The notes: generated from the sequence alone by a model not told the origin. Positions 1 through 5,921 are shown, counted from the stretch's first letter. The stretch: DNA of 8,849 nt from Oligoflexia bacterium (GCA_903842755.1 CAIMNF010000615.1:1-8849); one strand, 5' to 3'. Translations and numbers: made by a program.

Positions 1-40
1 CATCAAACGGAAGGTTTCCCACAAAAAGTTTCTTTGACAT
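1..40 (-). CDS. RNA-binding protein with RRM domain, N-terminal 13 codons only
   Basis: Reading the minus strand from the ATG at 40-38 gives MSKKLFVGNLPFD before the window ends. The block LFVGNLPF is the RNP2 motif that forms the first beta strand of an RNA recognition motif, and in small bacterial RRM proteins it sits at the extreme N-terminus exactly as here. Such proteins are usually about 80 to 130 residues, with one RRM and sometimes a glycine-rich tail, and bind single-stranded RNA; the rest, including RNP1, lies outside the window. The gene is divergent from hinT with 30 bp between start codons. I see no Shine-Dalgarno sequence upstream of the ATG. The family call rests on 13 residues, but the match to RNP2 in the right place is strong. 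Confidence 0.8.
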   Translation of the reverse strand, partial: MSKKLFVGNLPFD

Positions 41-77
41 ATTCGGTACAATATCGAAAATAGAGGGTATATGGCAA
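34..77. promoter_or_regulatory. Overlapping divergent promoters of the RRM gene and hinT (candidate)
   Basis: On the minus strand TTGCCA (77-72) and TATTGT (53-48) are 18 bp apart and would start transcription at about 41-42, practically at the RRM gene's ATG. On the plus strand TTGACA (34-39, inside the first RRM codons) and GAAAAT (56-61) are 16 bp apart and would start just before the hinT ATG at 71. Both would yield nearly leaderless transcripts, and the two elements interleave. The -10 boxes are imperfect (4 of 6 matches each), so this is a suggestion from consensus matching, not a firm assignment. Confidence 0.28.
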
Positions 78-412
78 CTCTTTTTACAAAAATCATCGCG
101 CGCGAAATTCCCGCAAAAATTATCTATGAAAATGATCAAGTCTGCGCATTTTTAGACATTCATCCCCAAGCACCCCACCACGTGCTCATCGTCCCTAAAA
201 TAGAAATTGCGACCCTTAACGACCTTACTCCCGATAACATCCATTATATTTCCGCCCTTTTCTTGGCCGCAAAACACATCGCGCATGACTTAGGCGTGGC
301 CGATGCTGGCTACCGAGTCGTGATGAATTGCAATAAGGACGGAGGGCAAACCGTTTATCATTTGCACTTGCATTTGCTTGCAGGCCAAGAGCTTGGCTCG
401 TTTGGAGTTTAA
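71..412 (+). CDS. hinT: HIT-family nucleotide-binding hydrolase (HinT type)
   Basis: A 113-residue histidine triad protein, close to the usual 110 to 120 residues of bacterial HinT. The signature H97-L-H99-L-H101-L-L lies near the C-terminus; by analogy with characterised Hint proteins the middle histidine (H99) is the nucleophile that forms a nucleotidyl intermediate. The N-terminal FTKIIAREIPAKIIYE and the central FLDIHPQAPHHVLIVPK (H36, H37) are typical of this subfamily, as is R82-VVMNCNKDGGQTVYH leading into the triad. Known HinT enzymes hydrolyse purine nucleoside phosphoramidates such as AMP-lysine and act as cytoplasmic homodimers. The ATG follows GAGGG by only 3 nt (63-67), tighter than normal, but the encoded N-terminus fits the family. 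The gene stands alone, divergent from the RRM gene and convergent with the HD protein gene. Confidence 0.95.
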   Translation: MATLFTKIIAREIPAKIIYENDQVCAFLDIHPQAPHHVLIVPKIEIATLNDLTPDNIHYISALFLAAKHIAHDLGVADAGYRVVMNCNKDGGQTVYHLHLHLLAGQELGSFGV

Positions 413-463
413 TCGTCCAGCTGTTCAATGAAATACATCTCAAACCGAAGTGGCATCAAAAAT

Positions 464-1864
464 TTACTTTTTCTTCGGAAAAAAAACTTTATTAAATGCT
501 TCCACCTGGTCCAAAGAAAAAAGCTGAAACACTTCGGATTCTAAAACGGACTTCATGTTCATTCCCGGATGCGCGCGCGCACGCTGGATCAGACGCAAAT
601 ATTCATCCGCTAGACCGATCATTTCGGCGATACCACTCACCGCTTTGGGTCGCTCTTGATCCGGCGCGAATGCCTTTTGGCCTTTACGCTCATGGTGCTG
701 AGCGATGGCTTGAACAACCGTGATGTGGGTCCCTTGAATTTTTTGCATCATTTCGGCGCCCAAGCGGGGATGTGAATAATACAGGCGCTTCTCGTCTTCC
801 GTCATTTTATCCACATCGTGATACTCTAAATCCTTGGGCGATCCCGGCAGAGCAATATCGTGAAACAAACTGGCCATTCCTACCATTTGCACTGCACTTT
901 TCGACTCAATGCCGCTTGCATGTGCAATTAAGCTGGTCAACATGCAGATACTCACTCCGTGCTCATAACAATCCACATCCAAAATTAAATCGGCAACCGC
1001 TTCATTTTCTTCCGCCAGTTTCGACGCTACGGCCTGCATGTTTTTGGAAAAATTGATTGCATGAAATACGCGACTATCATTTAGTCCTTGAGAAGTAAGA
1101 TAGCTCACCGTCTCTTGCCCATAATTCATGGTCTGCGAAACTTGCGCCTTAATGGAGAATTTCTTTTTCGCAGAAACAATTTTCGAGGAAATCCGTTCAC
1201 TGAACATTAGGTATTGTTCCTGATCTTCTTTTCGAATATGAAAATATTTTACGCCTTTTTTTAGATAATTTTGAAGCCGAATAGGATCAAACTCATCCCC
1301 TGGATGAAGGATCTTAATGTAGCGCCCGGAATTTGTTCGCGCATAAATCGCAAAATTAGTGACTGTTCCCGAAACGAAATCCTTCGCAACGATGGGTACA
1401 AATTCAGGCTCCGGCGCCGAAAACTCTTTATCCAAGGGGTCTAGCCTACTTTTTTCGCTTACTTTACCCAGCTCAAATTGGCTTACATGGGGTGACGAAA
1501 CCTTTAAAAGCTCACTATAATTAATGGGCTTATTGACCATCCCCCGGACTCCCATTTTAAGGAGTTCGTCGGTCATTTGGGCGCCTTTTACGCCTAACGC
1601 ATAAATCGGAACTTCTAAGCGCCTACTTCGCGCAAACTTAATGACTTGTGCCGCATCCGGTTCATTACCGGTTGCAGGAAGATCGAGATTAATAAAAATT
1701 GCGGCAATTGGGTTAATTTCATTGGCAATGATGAGCTGAGCTTTTTTGCCTGTTTTTGCAATAAATGGCTTTGCCAATTTGATCTGAGGGTCAACTTCAA
1801 TTAAACCCACAAATTCTTCGTCGGCATCAATAATCAAAGGAGAAGTGGCTTTTAATTCTTCCAT
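464..1864 (-). CDS. Response regulator-like protein with degenerate HD-GYP domain
   Basis: 466 residues in three parts. Residues about 8-122 fold like a receiver domain: acidic D13/D15 after the first strand, candidate phospho-acceptor D61 in FINLDLPATG, and K112 in NKPI. The usual Thr/Ser after strand 4 is not evident (VPIYALG). Residues about 155-230 form a linker domain (IYARTNSGRYIKILHPGDEF) often placed before HD domains in delta-proteobacterial proteins. Residues about 290-440 are HD-GYP-like: H302, H335-D336, H365 in HPRLG, H390-H391-E392 and D420 in ADEY. The Gly-Tyr-Pro motif after HHE is replaced by KGQKAFAPD, so c-di-GMP phosphodiesterase activity is doubtful although the metal-ligand pattern survives. 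I chose the ATG at 1864, preceded by AAGAG at 8 nt; a TTG at 1888 in frame has no Shine-Dalgarno. No partner kinase or GGDEF gene is visible. Confidence 0.82.
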   Translation of the reverse strand: MEELKATSPLIIDADEEFVGLIEVDPQIKLAKPFIAKTGKKAQLIIANEINPIAAIFINLDLPATGNEPDAAQVIKFARSRRLEVPIYALGVKGAQMTDELLKMGVRGMVNKPINYSELLKVSSPHVSQFELGKVSEKSRLDPLDKEFSAPEPEFVPIVAKDFVSGTVTNFAIYARTNSGRYIKILHPGDEFDPIRLQNYLKKGVKYFHIRKEDQEQYLMFSERISSKIVSAKKKFSIKAQVSQTMNYGQETVSYLTSQGLNDSRVFHAINFSKNMQAVASKLAEENEAVADLILDVDCYEHGVSICMLTSLIAHASGIESKSAVQMVGMASLFHDIALPGSPKDLEYHDVDKMTEDEKRLYYSHPRLGAEMMQKIQGTHITVVQAIAQHHERKGQKAFAPDQERPKAVSGIAEMIGLADEYLRLIQRARAHPGMNMKSVLESEVFQLFSLDQVEAFNKVFFPKKK

Positions 1865-1877
1865 AGGGGCTACTCTT

Positions 1878-1906
1878 AGTATCGACAATTGGAAAATTAA
1901 AGTGAA
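1878..1906 (-). promoter_or_regulatory. Candidate promoter of the receiver-HD gene
   Basis: On the minus strand TTCACT (1906-1901) and GATACT (1883-1878) are separated by exactly 17 bp, each matching the sigma-70 consensus at 4 of 6 positions. Transcription would begin about 8 nt before the ATG at 1864, which would cut into the AAGAG ribosome-binding site, so the true start may differ. The 97-bp gap between the end of sthA and this gene otherwise shows no convincing terminator, so read-through from the upstream operon is also possible. Confidence 0.22.
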
Positions 1907-1961
1907 GCTTTAAACCGTAAGGATACGATTAGTTTTGCGTTTGAGGCTTTATTTGTAAAGG

Positions 1962-3404
1962 CTACTCGTACGACGCGCGGCCCATCAGCTGGTTGTAAGC
2001 GTTAAATGCCGCAGACTTATACGCCTCTGCTAAAGTAGGGTAGTTAAATACGCTTTGAATAAAATATTGTAAATCGCCATTCAATTGCATCACCGCCTGG
2101 CCAATATGAATTAGATCCGCAGCGTTATCCCCGATCACGTGGATACCCAAAATTTTTTGACTCTCTTTATGCACCAGAAGCTTAAGCAATCCCCACTCAT
2201 CCCCTACAATCAGTCCCCGCGCAATTTCTTTGTACCGGGCGCGCCCAGTCACAAACGGAATTTTCTTTTCGATCAGCTCTTCTTCGCTCATGCCTAAAGT
2301 AGAAATTTCTGGAATCGTATAAATCCCGTAGGGGTATAAATCAAAGCGACCAAGCTGCTCTTTCAACCCAAACGCATCACACACCGCAATCCGCCCCTGC
2401 TCCATACTGGTCGACGCCAGCGCCGGAAAACCAATCACATCCCCTACCGCATAAATCCAAGAAACGTCGGTTTGGTAATTGCTCTTCACCTTAAGTTGCC
2501 CACGAATATCCGCGGAAAGCCCGACGTTCTCTAATTTTAAAGAGTCTGTATTCCCTTGTCTGCCCATGGCAACCAAGCAGGTTTCTGCTTCGATCGTTCG
2601 CCCAGACTTGAGTAATATTCGAACTCCACCATCCAAAAACTCAAACTTCTGAGTCTCCCCATCGAGTTCAATTTCCATCCCCAAACTCATAAAACGATCC
2701 ACAAGATGAAACACGATTTCGCGATCAACGGTCGAAAGAATTTCCTGTCGCTTATCCACCAACGTGACATGAGTACCCGCCGCTTGGAAAATGCTTGCGT
2801 ATTCACAACCAATAATTCCTGCACCCAAAACGATCATGCTTTTTGGCGTCTTTTTCAAATTCAATACGGTATTGCTATCATGGACGCGCTCGCCATCGAC
2901 CGGACAATACTGGGGAGTAACCGGGCGCGCTCCCACCGCGATCACCACAAAACGGGCTTCTAAAATACTACTGGTTCCATCAAAGTGAAGAACTTCGACT
3001 TTATGTTCAGATAAAAATCGTCCGGAGCCGTGATAGACCGTGACATGATTTCGCTCCAATTGGCTTTCAATGATTTGGGATTCATTTTCAATCACGCGCT
3101 CTTTACGCCGCATTAGGCGTTGCATGTCTGGGAGTTCGATCGTGTTTAAGTCACAAACAAAACTACCGGGATCCGCTTTACCCAAGACACCTTTTGAACC
3201 GAGTGACCACCGATAAACGGATTCGCGCAATGATTTAGAAGGCAATGTCCCCCAATGAACACACCCACCCCCCATTTTTTCATATTTTTCAACCAAGGCT
3301 ACTTTTTTACCTGCTTTGGCCGCTTGAACTGCTGCGCGCTGCCCTCCGGGCCCAGACCCCAACACCACCAAATCAAACTTCCCATGAGTTTGATGCGTGA
3401 TCAT
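1962..3404 (-). CDS. sthA: Soluble pyridine nucleotide transhydrogenase (Si-specific)
   Basis: 480 residues, the normal length for SthA/UdhA flavoproteins, which exchange reducing equivalents between NADPH and NAD+ in the cytoplasm. The FAD-binding GSGPGG spans residues 16-21, the NAD(P)-binding GAGIIG spans 194-199 with D217 at the end of the next strand, and the second FAD contact AVGD ends at D322. The disulfide-reductase relatives have GGxCxxxxC; here the site reads GGGCVHWGTLPSK, keeping C48 but with T53 in place of the second cysteine. The C-terminal catalytic His-Pro motif is also changed, to FNYPTLAEAYK (453-463). Both changes are hallmarks of SthA and argue against dihydrolipoamide or glutathione reductase. 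The ATG overlaps the cpaF stop codon (ATGA at 3404-3401) and follows AAGGA (3415-3411) at 6 nt, indicating translational coupling as third gene of the operon. Confidence 0.93.
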   Translation of the reverse strand: MITHQTHGKFDLVVLGSGPGGQRAAVQAAKAGKKVALVEKYEKMGGGCVHWGTLPSKSLRESVYRWSLGSKGVLGKADPGSFVCDLNTIELPDMQRLMRRKERVIENESQIIESQLERNHVTVYHGSGRFLSEHKVEVLHFDGTSSILEARFVVIAVGARPVTPQYCPVDGERVHDSNTVLNLKKTPKSMIVLGAGIIGCEYASIFQAAGTHVTLVDKRQEILSTVDREIVFHLVDRFMSLGMEIELDGETQKFEFLDGGVRILLKSGRTIEAETCLVAMGRQGNTDSLKLENVGLSADIRGQLKVKSNYQTDVSWIYAVGDVIGFPALASTSMEQGRIAVCDAFGLKEQLGRFDLYPYGIYTIPEISTLGMSEEELIEKKIPFVTGRARYKEIARGLIVGDEWGLLKLLVHKESQKILGIHVIGDNAADLIHIGQAVMQLNGDLQYFIQSVFNYPTLAEAYKSAAFNAYNQLMGRASYE

Positions 3405-3415
3405 GCAGCGTCCTT
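3401..3415 (-). promoter_or_regulatory. ATGA stop/start overlap and RBS coupling cpaF to sthA
   Basis: The cpaF stop TGA (3403-3401) shares two bases with the sthA ATG (3404-3402). AAGGA (3415-3411) lies inside the last cpaF codons, 6 nt before the ATG. The arrangement fixes the sthA start and implies termination-reinitiation. Confidence 0.8.
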
Positions 3416-4558
3416 ATTCTTTTCTTTCATTTGGAGATACCAATCCGGGGCTTTAAATTTTTCTTTAGGGTAAGGCAAACGGTTTGTAATAATTTCTCCC
3501 ATAAAACTGGGTAAAATACCAGTGGGGACTAACTCGCCGACAATTTTTTTATCATTGGTAAGACCCCGCTGAATAAATTTAAAAATATCTTGCACGACAT
3601 ACTTACCGTGTTCATCCACCTCCGGAATCACTTCGGTAATACTCGTGACCTTTCTACTCCCATCACTGAGTCGCTTAATTTGGACGACAATATGAATCGC
3701 TGAAGCAATCTGTCTCCGGATGGCGGCCGGAGGAACGTTGGAGTCGCCCATCATAGCCAATGTTTCTAAACGCACTAATGCATCATAAGGAGTATTCGCG
3801 TGCGCAGTGCCCATGGATCCTCCGTGACCGGTATTCATTGCGCTAATCAAATCTAACGCTTCGGCTCCCCGAACCTCCCCGACCACAATTCGGTCTGGTC
3901 GGAGCCGGAGCGAGGCCTTAATCAAATCGCGAATACTCACCGCGCCCTTACCTTCTTTATCTGCGTGTCGGGTTTCAAAATAAACGATGTGGTCTGTTTG
4001 AATTTTCAATTCGGCCGAGTCTTCGATCACCAAAATCCGGTCTGCCTTTGGAATCCTTGAGCCCAACACATTAAGCAGCGTTGTTTTCCCGGAACCGGTA
4101 CCACCAGAAATAATCGTGTTTTTAGCCAAAATCATACAGACTTCTAAAAAATAAGCCGCGTCGCGGGTGATCGAACCGCGATTAATCATATCGGCAAAGG
4201 TTGGACTCGATTTGGAAAACTTACGAATTGAAAGGGTGGTGCCTTTTTTGGAGCAAACTTTTAGAAATGCGCAAATCCGACTTCCATTGGGGAGGCGTCC
4301 ATCTAAAATTGGATTTTCGTCGTCAATGCGGCGACCAACCGATTGAGCAATATTCCTTACCGCGGCCAAAAGGGATTGATCGTCGCGAAACTTTGCATCG
4401 GTTTTCACGATCTTCCCTCCGCGCTCAATAAAAATTTCATCCGGGCCATTAATCATGACTTCAGAGACAGAATCATCATCTAAATAGGGTTTTACGGGGG
4501 CAAGGTATCCGGCAATCGAGTCCTCAAAGACTCCACCATTTTTTTCGTCGTCGCTCAT
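3401..4558 (-). CDS. cpaF: CpaF/TadA-family type II/IV secretion ATPase
   Basis: 385 residues. The N-terminal domain (about 15-110, with DDDSVSEVMINGPDEIFIE and GRRIDDENPILDGRLPNGSR) and the linker SIRKF (110-114) match CpaF/TadA/VirB11-class hexameric ATPases. The Walker A motif is GGTGSGKT (152-159), the Asp box is ILVIEDSAEL (175-184), the Walker B region is RIVVGEVRG (223-231) and the His box is GHGGSMGTAHAN (244-255). The C-terminal tail (ending PDWYLQMKEK) is as in CpaF. There is no N-terminal FHA domain. These enzymes sit on the cytoplasmic face of the inner membrane and power Flp/Tad pilus assembly or related secretion. I chose the ATG at 4558 because it overlaps the upstream stop codon (ATGA) and follows GAGGAG (4569-4564) at 5 nt; a 36-codon upstream extension in the same frame is rejected. 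No TadB, TadC or pilin gene is in the window. Confidence 0.94.
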   Translation of the reverse strand: MSDDEKNGGVFEDSIAGYLAPVKPYLDDDSVSEVMINGPDEIFIERGGKIVKTDAKFRDDQSLLAAVRNIAQSVGRRIDDENPILDGRLPNGSRICAFLKVCSKKGTTLSIRKFSKSSPTFADMINRGSITRDAAYFLEVCMILAKNTIISGGTGSGKTTLLNVLGSRIPKADRILVIEDSAELKIQTDHIVYFETRHADKEGKGAVSIRDLIKASLRLRPDRIVVGEVRGAEALDLISAMNTGHGGSMGTAHANTPYDALVRLETLAMMGDSNVPPAAIRRQIASAIHIVVQIKRLSDGSRKVTSITEVIPEVDEHGKYVVQDIFKFIQRGLTNDKKIVGELVPTGILPSFMGEIITNRLPYPKEKFKAPDWYLQMKEKNKDAA

Positions 4559-4569
4559 TCGCTCTCCTC
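4555..4569 (-). promoter_or_regulatory. ATGA stop/start overlap and RBS coupling the cupredoxin gene to cpaF
   Basis: The TGA of the upstream gene (4557-4555) shares two bases with the cpaF ATG (4558-4556). GAGGAG (4569-4564) lies 5 nt upstream, a near-ideal Shine-Dalgarno. This decides the cpaF start against the longer reading in the same frame. Confidence 0.85.
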
Positions 4570-5277
4570 GTTTTGGCCGCTGTGACTTACCGTCACACTT
4601 GCGGGTAAACGCTCCAAGTCCAAAGCTTTCACCAATACGGTACCTTTGTGGCCCGTCATCGGGCACCCAAAACTAAATGCCCCCGTTTGTTCGGGAGTAA
4701 AAAAGATTTCTTCCACGGTTTGCGATTTAATTTGTTTATGAATTTGAAACGTGTCCGACATTAAGCATTGGGATTGCGGAGACGCACTCGTCACAAAGAG
4801 GTGGACCGGAATCCCTTGAGTGATAAACAAGGTCGATGGAAAGAAACCATTTTCATTTACGATCAGTGCGACCTCTTGGTAGGATTTATTTTTGATATGC
4901 TCGCGAACAATCGACTGGGCCCGCTTGTGAATATTGCTGGGCTTTAAAACAACTTTAGGCGCAGAATCGACTGCGGAAGCGGGAGCGCGCCCCTCACCCA
5001 TATTAATTGAGGGAATTGGATTCACGATTGGACCGACCTCACCAAAACTGGACTCTGGAATTGCGTCGGGAGTAACCTGTCGCTTCGGTTTGTGAGTTCC
5101 GCCCCAAGTGACGACCGCGTCCGTTTTTTCGTTTTCACTGCCCCCGTCGCGGGTAAGCATTTCACTTGCCGCTTGATCCGTTCCCGAAAACGCAAAGGTG
5201 TAGGGAACTGCCCACACCAAGATGAAGCCCATCACCCACATCCGTATGATTATTTTTGGTCCATTCCATGAGTTCAT
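4555..5277 (-). CDS. Exported cupredoxin-like protein of unknown function
   Basis: 240 residues. The N-terminus has basic residues (K8, R12) and a hydrophobic stretch at about 9-29 ending YTFAFSG, read as a Sec signal peptide with possible cleavage after A29, or as a membrane anchor; there is no lipobox cysteine. Residues about 30-115 are Pro/Gly/Ser-rich and probably disordered. Residues about 134-218 resemble a cupredoxin beta barrel of the EfeO/nitrous-oxide-reductase-like class: VALIVNENGFFPSTLFI, then GIPVHLFVTSA, and near the end GAFSFGCPMTGHKGTVLV. Possible metal ligands are C171, H180, C205, M207 and H210. The short acidic tail is polar. It is the first gene of a three-gene operon and its stop overlaps the cpaF ATG. 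The start follows GAGGGAG (5291-5285) at 7 nt. The fold call is by eye, and the function is unknown to me. Confidence 0.75.
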   Translation of the reverse strand: MNSWNGPKIIIRMWVMGFILVWAVPYTFAFSGTDQAASEMLTRDGGSENEKTDAVVTWGGTHKPKRQVTPDAIPESSFGEVGPIVNPIPSINMGEGRAPASAVDSAPKVVLKPSNIHKRAQSIVREHIKNKSYQEVALIVNENGFFPSTLFITQGIPVHLFVTSASPQSQCLMSDTFQIHKQIKSQTVEEIFFTPEQTGAFSFGCPMTGHKGTVLVKALDLERLPASVTVSHSGQNEESE

Positions 5278-5308
5278 AGTTGATCTCCCTCATGCCCCTA
5301 TCGACCGA

Positions 5309-5314
5309 ATTCTA
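5309..5314 (-). promoter_or_regulatory. Candidate -10 box of the cupredoxin-cpaF-sthA operon
   Basis: TAGAAT (5314-5309, minus strand) matches the TATAAT consensus at 5 of 6 positions and would give a leader of about 25 nt carrying the GAGGGAG ribosome-binding site. No good -35 hexamer lies 16 to 18 bp upstream (CACAAA at 17 bp), so an activator or alternative sigma factor may be needed, or the true promoter is elsewhere in 5278-5570. Confidence 0.3.
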
Positions 5315-5413
5315 AGAAAAATGAAATTGATTTTGTGAGCCTGAAAATTGACCCAATCAAAATCTTTTAATCGGCTAACCTATTGGAATTAACGTCAAAC
5401 TTTTGGCCGATCA

Positions 5414-5487
5414 CTGGTGCACTTTGTGAAAGCATTATGCACCAGAACTATTTTAATTAAGTAATGCTTAACTGAGAATATAAGCAT
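5414..5487. repeat. Cluster of interlocking inverted repeats (possible RNA switch or operator array)
   Basis: Five short arms lie in order: A CTGGTGCA (5414-5421), B AAGCATTA (5430-5437), A' TGCACCAG (5438-5445), B' TAATGCTT (5462-5469, continuing to A5470) and C' TAAGCAT (5481-5487). A pairs perfectly with A' over 8 bp, B with B' over 8 bp, and ATGCTTA in B' (5464-5470) with C' over 7 bp. A:A' and B':C' can coexist, while B:B' excludes B':C' and can form alongside A:A' only as a pseudoknot. B and AAGCATAA (5482-5489) are near-identical direct repeats. The 15-mer TTAAGTAATGCTTAA (5457-5471) around B' has perfect 5-bp palindromic arms. The cluster lies between divergent genes and could serve either, as RNA structure or as protein-binding half-sites. 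Confidence 0.6.
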
Positions 5488-5507
5488 AACTGATTAATTT
5501 CTAAACC

Positions 5508-5547
5508 AAAAAAAAACATTTTTGCACACATTGACGCATGGCATAAA
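5508..5547 (+). promoter_or_regulatory. Candidate promoter of the small hypothetical gene at 5571
   Basis: A run of nine A (5508-5516) followed by a T run (5519-5523) could serve as an UP-like element. TGGCATAAA (5539-5547) reads as an extended -10 box (TGn plus CATAAA, 4 of 6 matches), giving a leader of about 17 nt before the ATG at 5571. TTGACG (5531-5536) looks like a -35 box, but no acceptable -10 follows at the right distance. Weak consensus evidence only. Confidence 0.28.
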
Positions 5548-5570
5548 CCTTGTAAGTAAGTGCATTAGCT

Positions 5571-5888
5571 ATGTTGAAGCAACCAGACGATCTGAATATC
5601 ATTGACCTGACCAAAGAGAGAACCAAGAGGGGCTTAGCTAAACATGACCCAAATTATCAGCTGATTATCAATGCGATGAGCAAAATTGAACTGCTGGAAG
5701 AAATGGTTCGCTTCCAAGAAACCCGCTCCACTCAAGGCAACCTTACCCTGAACATGATGGTTCGAGGGAAGATCCTGTTTAGAGCCCTTGAACTCAATGC
5801 CGAAACAGATGAGCTAAGGCTCTTAGCAAGCTCCTACCGTCGCCATTTAGAGCATGAGATTGAGCATTCGCAAAAAGCTCAGCTTTAG
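5571..5888 (+). CDS. Small hypothetical protein, 105 residues
   Basis: I do not recognise this protein. It is soluble and highly charged, with no signal peptide, membrane segment or cysteine. Residues 1-28 are polar with a basic patch (KERTKRGLAK). Residues about 29-105 are predicted by composition to be mostly helical, with leucine/methionine-rich heptad-like stretches (INAMSKIELLEEMVRFQE and LELNAETDELRLLASSYRRH), so a helical bundle or short coiled coil that dimerises or docks on a partner is likely. An in-frame TAA at 5553-5555 and the absence of any earlier start fix the ATG at 5571. No clear Shine-Dalgarno precedes it. It is a single gene reading away from the cupredoxin operon across a structured 293-bp region and converging on the PIN-PhoH gene. 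The codon pattern looks like its neighbours and supports a real gene. Confidence 0.72.
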   Translation: MLKQPDDLNIIDLTKERTKRGLAKHDPNYQLIINAMSKIELLEEMVRFQETRSTQGNLTLNMMVRGKILFRALELNAETDELRLLASSYRRHLEHEIEHSQKAQL

Positions 5889-5921
5889 TTAACAACAGAA
5901 TAAGTTCACCCCAGATTTAGA

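Larger units (their letters stand above)
5278..5570. other. Divergent intergenic region, 293 bp, AT-rich
   Basis: No gene is supported here. The region separates the minus-strand cupredoxin-cpaF-sthA operon from the plus-strand small gene and is visibly richer in A+T than its flanks. It holds the interlocking repeats (5414-5487), the A-tract and candidate promoters on each side. GCAT, ATGC and TGCA words recur through 5418-5567, more than I would expect by chance, which suggests a regulatory role for the whole stretch. The part from 5320 to 5400 shows nothing I can name. Confidence 0.6.

Noticed and set aside
225..443. 72-codon open frame on the minus strand opposite hinT
   Set aside because: It lies almost wholly antisense to a clear HIT protein, has no family resemblance and no ribosome-binding site.
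413..463. Bidirectional terminator between hinT and the receiver-HD gene
   Set aside because: The 51-bp convergent gap contains no GC-rich stem followed by a T-run on either strand. The same holds for the 33-bp convergent gap at 5889-5921.
496..1056. Two plus-strand open frames (496-723 and 772-1056) opposite the receiver-HD gene
   Set aside because: They are mirror frames of a well-supported coding region, with low-complexity, domain-free products.
1944..1965. Imperfect hairpin at the end of sthA (AGCCTTT with AAAGCCT on the minus strand)
   Set aside because: The stem has an internal C-C mismatch and no U-run follows, so it does not qualify as an intrinsic terminator.
1962..3404. Dihydrolipoamide dehydrogenase or glutathione/mercuric reductase
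   Set aside because: The second redox-active cysteine is replaced by T53 and the C-terminal catalytic histidine motif by NYPTLAE, both of which point to the transhydrogenase family.
2706..3473. Plus-strand open frames opposite sthA
   Set aside because: The opposite strand encodes a complete flavoprotein with all its motifs; these frames have no recognisable content.
4559..4666. 36-codon N-terminal extension of CpaF
   Set aside because: It overlaps the end of the cupredoxin-like gene in another frame and is basic and unstructured, whereas the ATG at 4558 has an ideal ribosome-binding site and a stop/start overlap.
5874..5886. Dyad AAAGCTCAGCTTT at the end of the small hypothetical gene
   Set aside because: With a one-base centre it cannot form a stable hairpin, and it lies in codons; probably chance.
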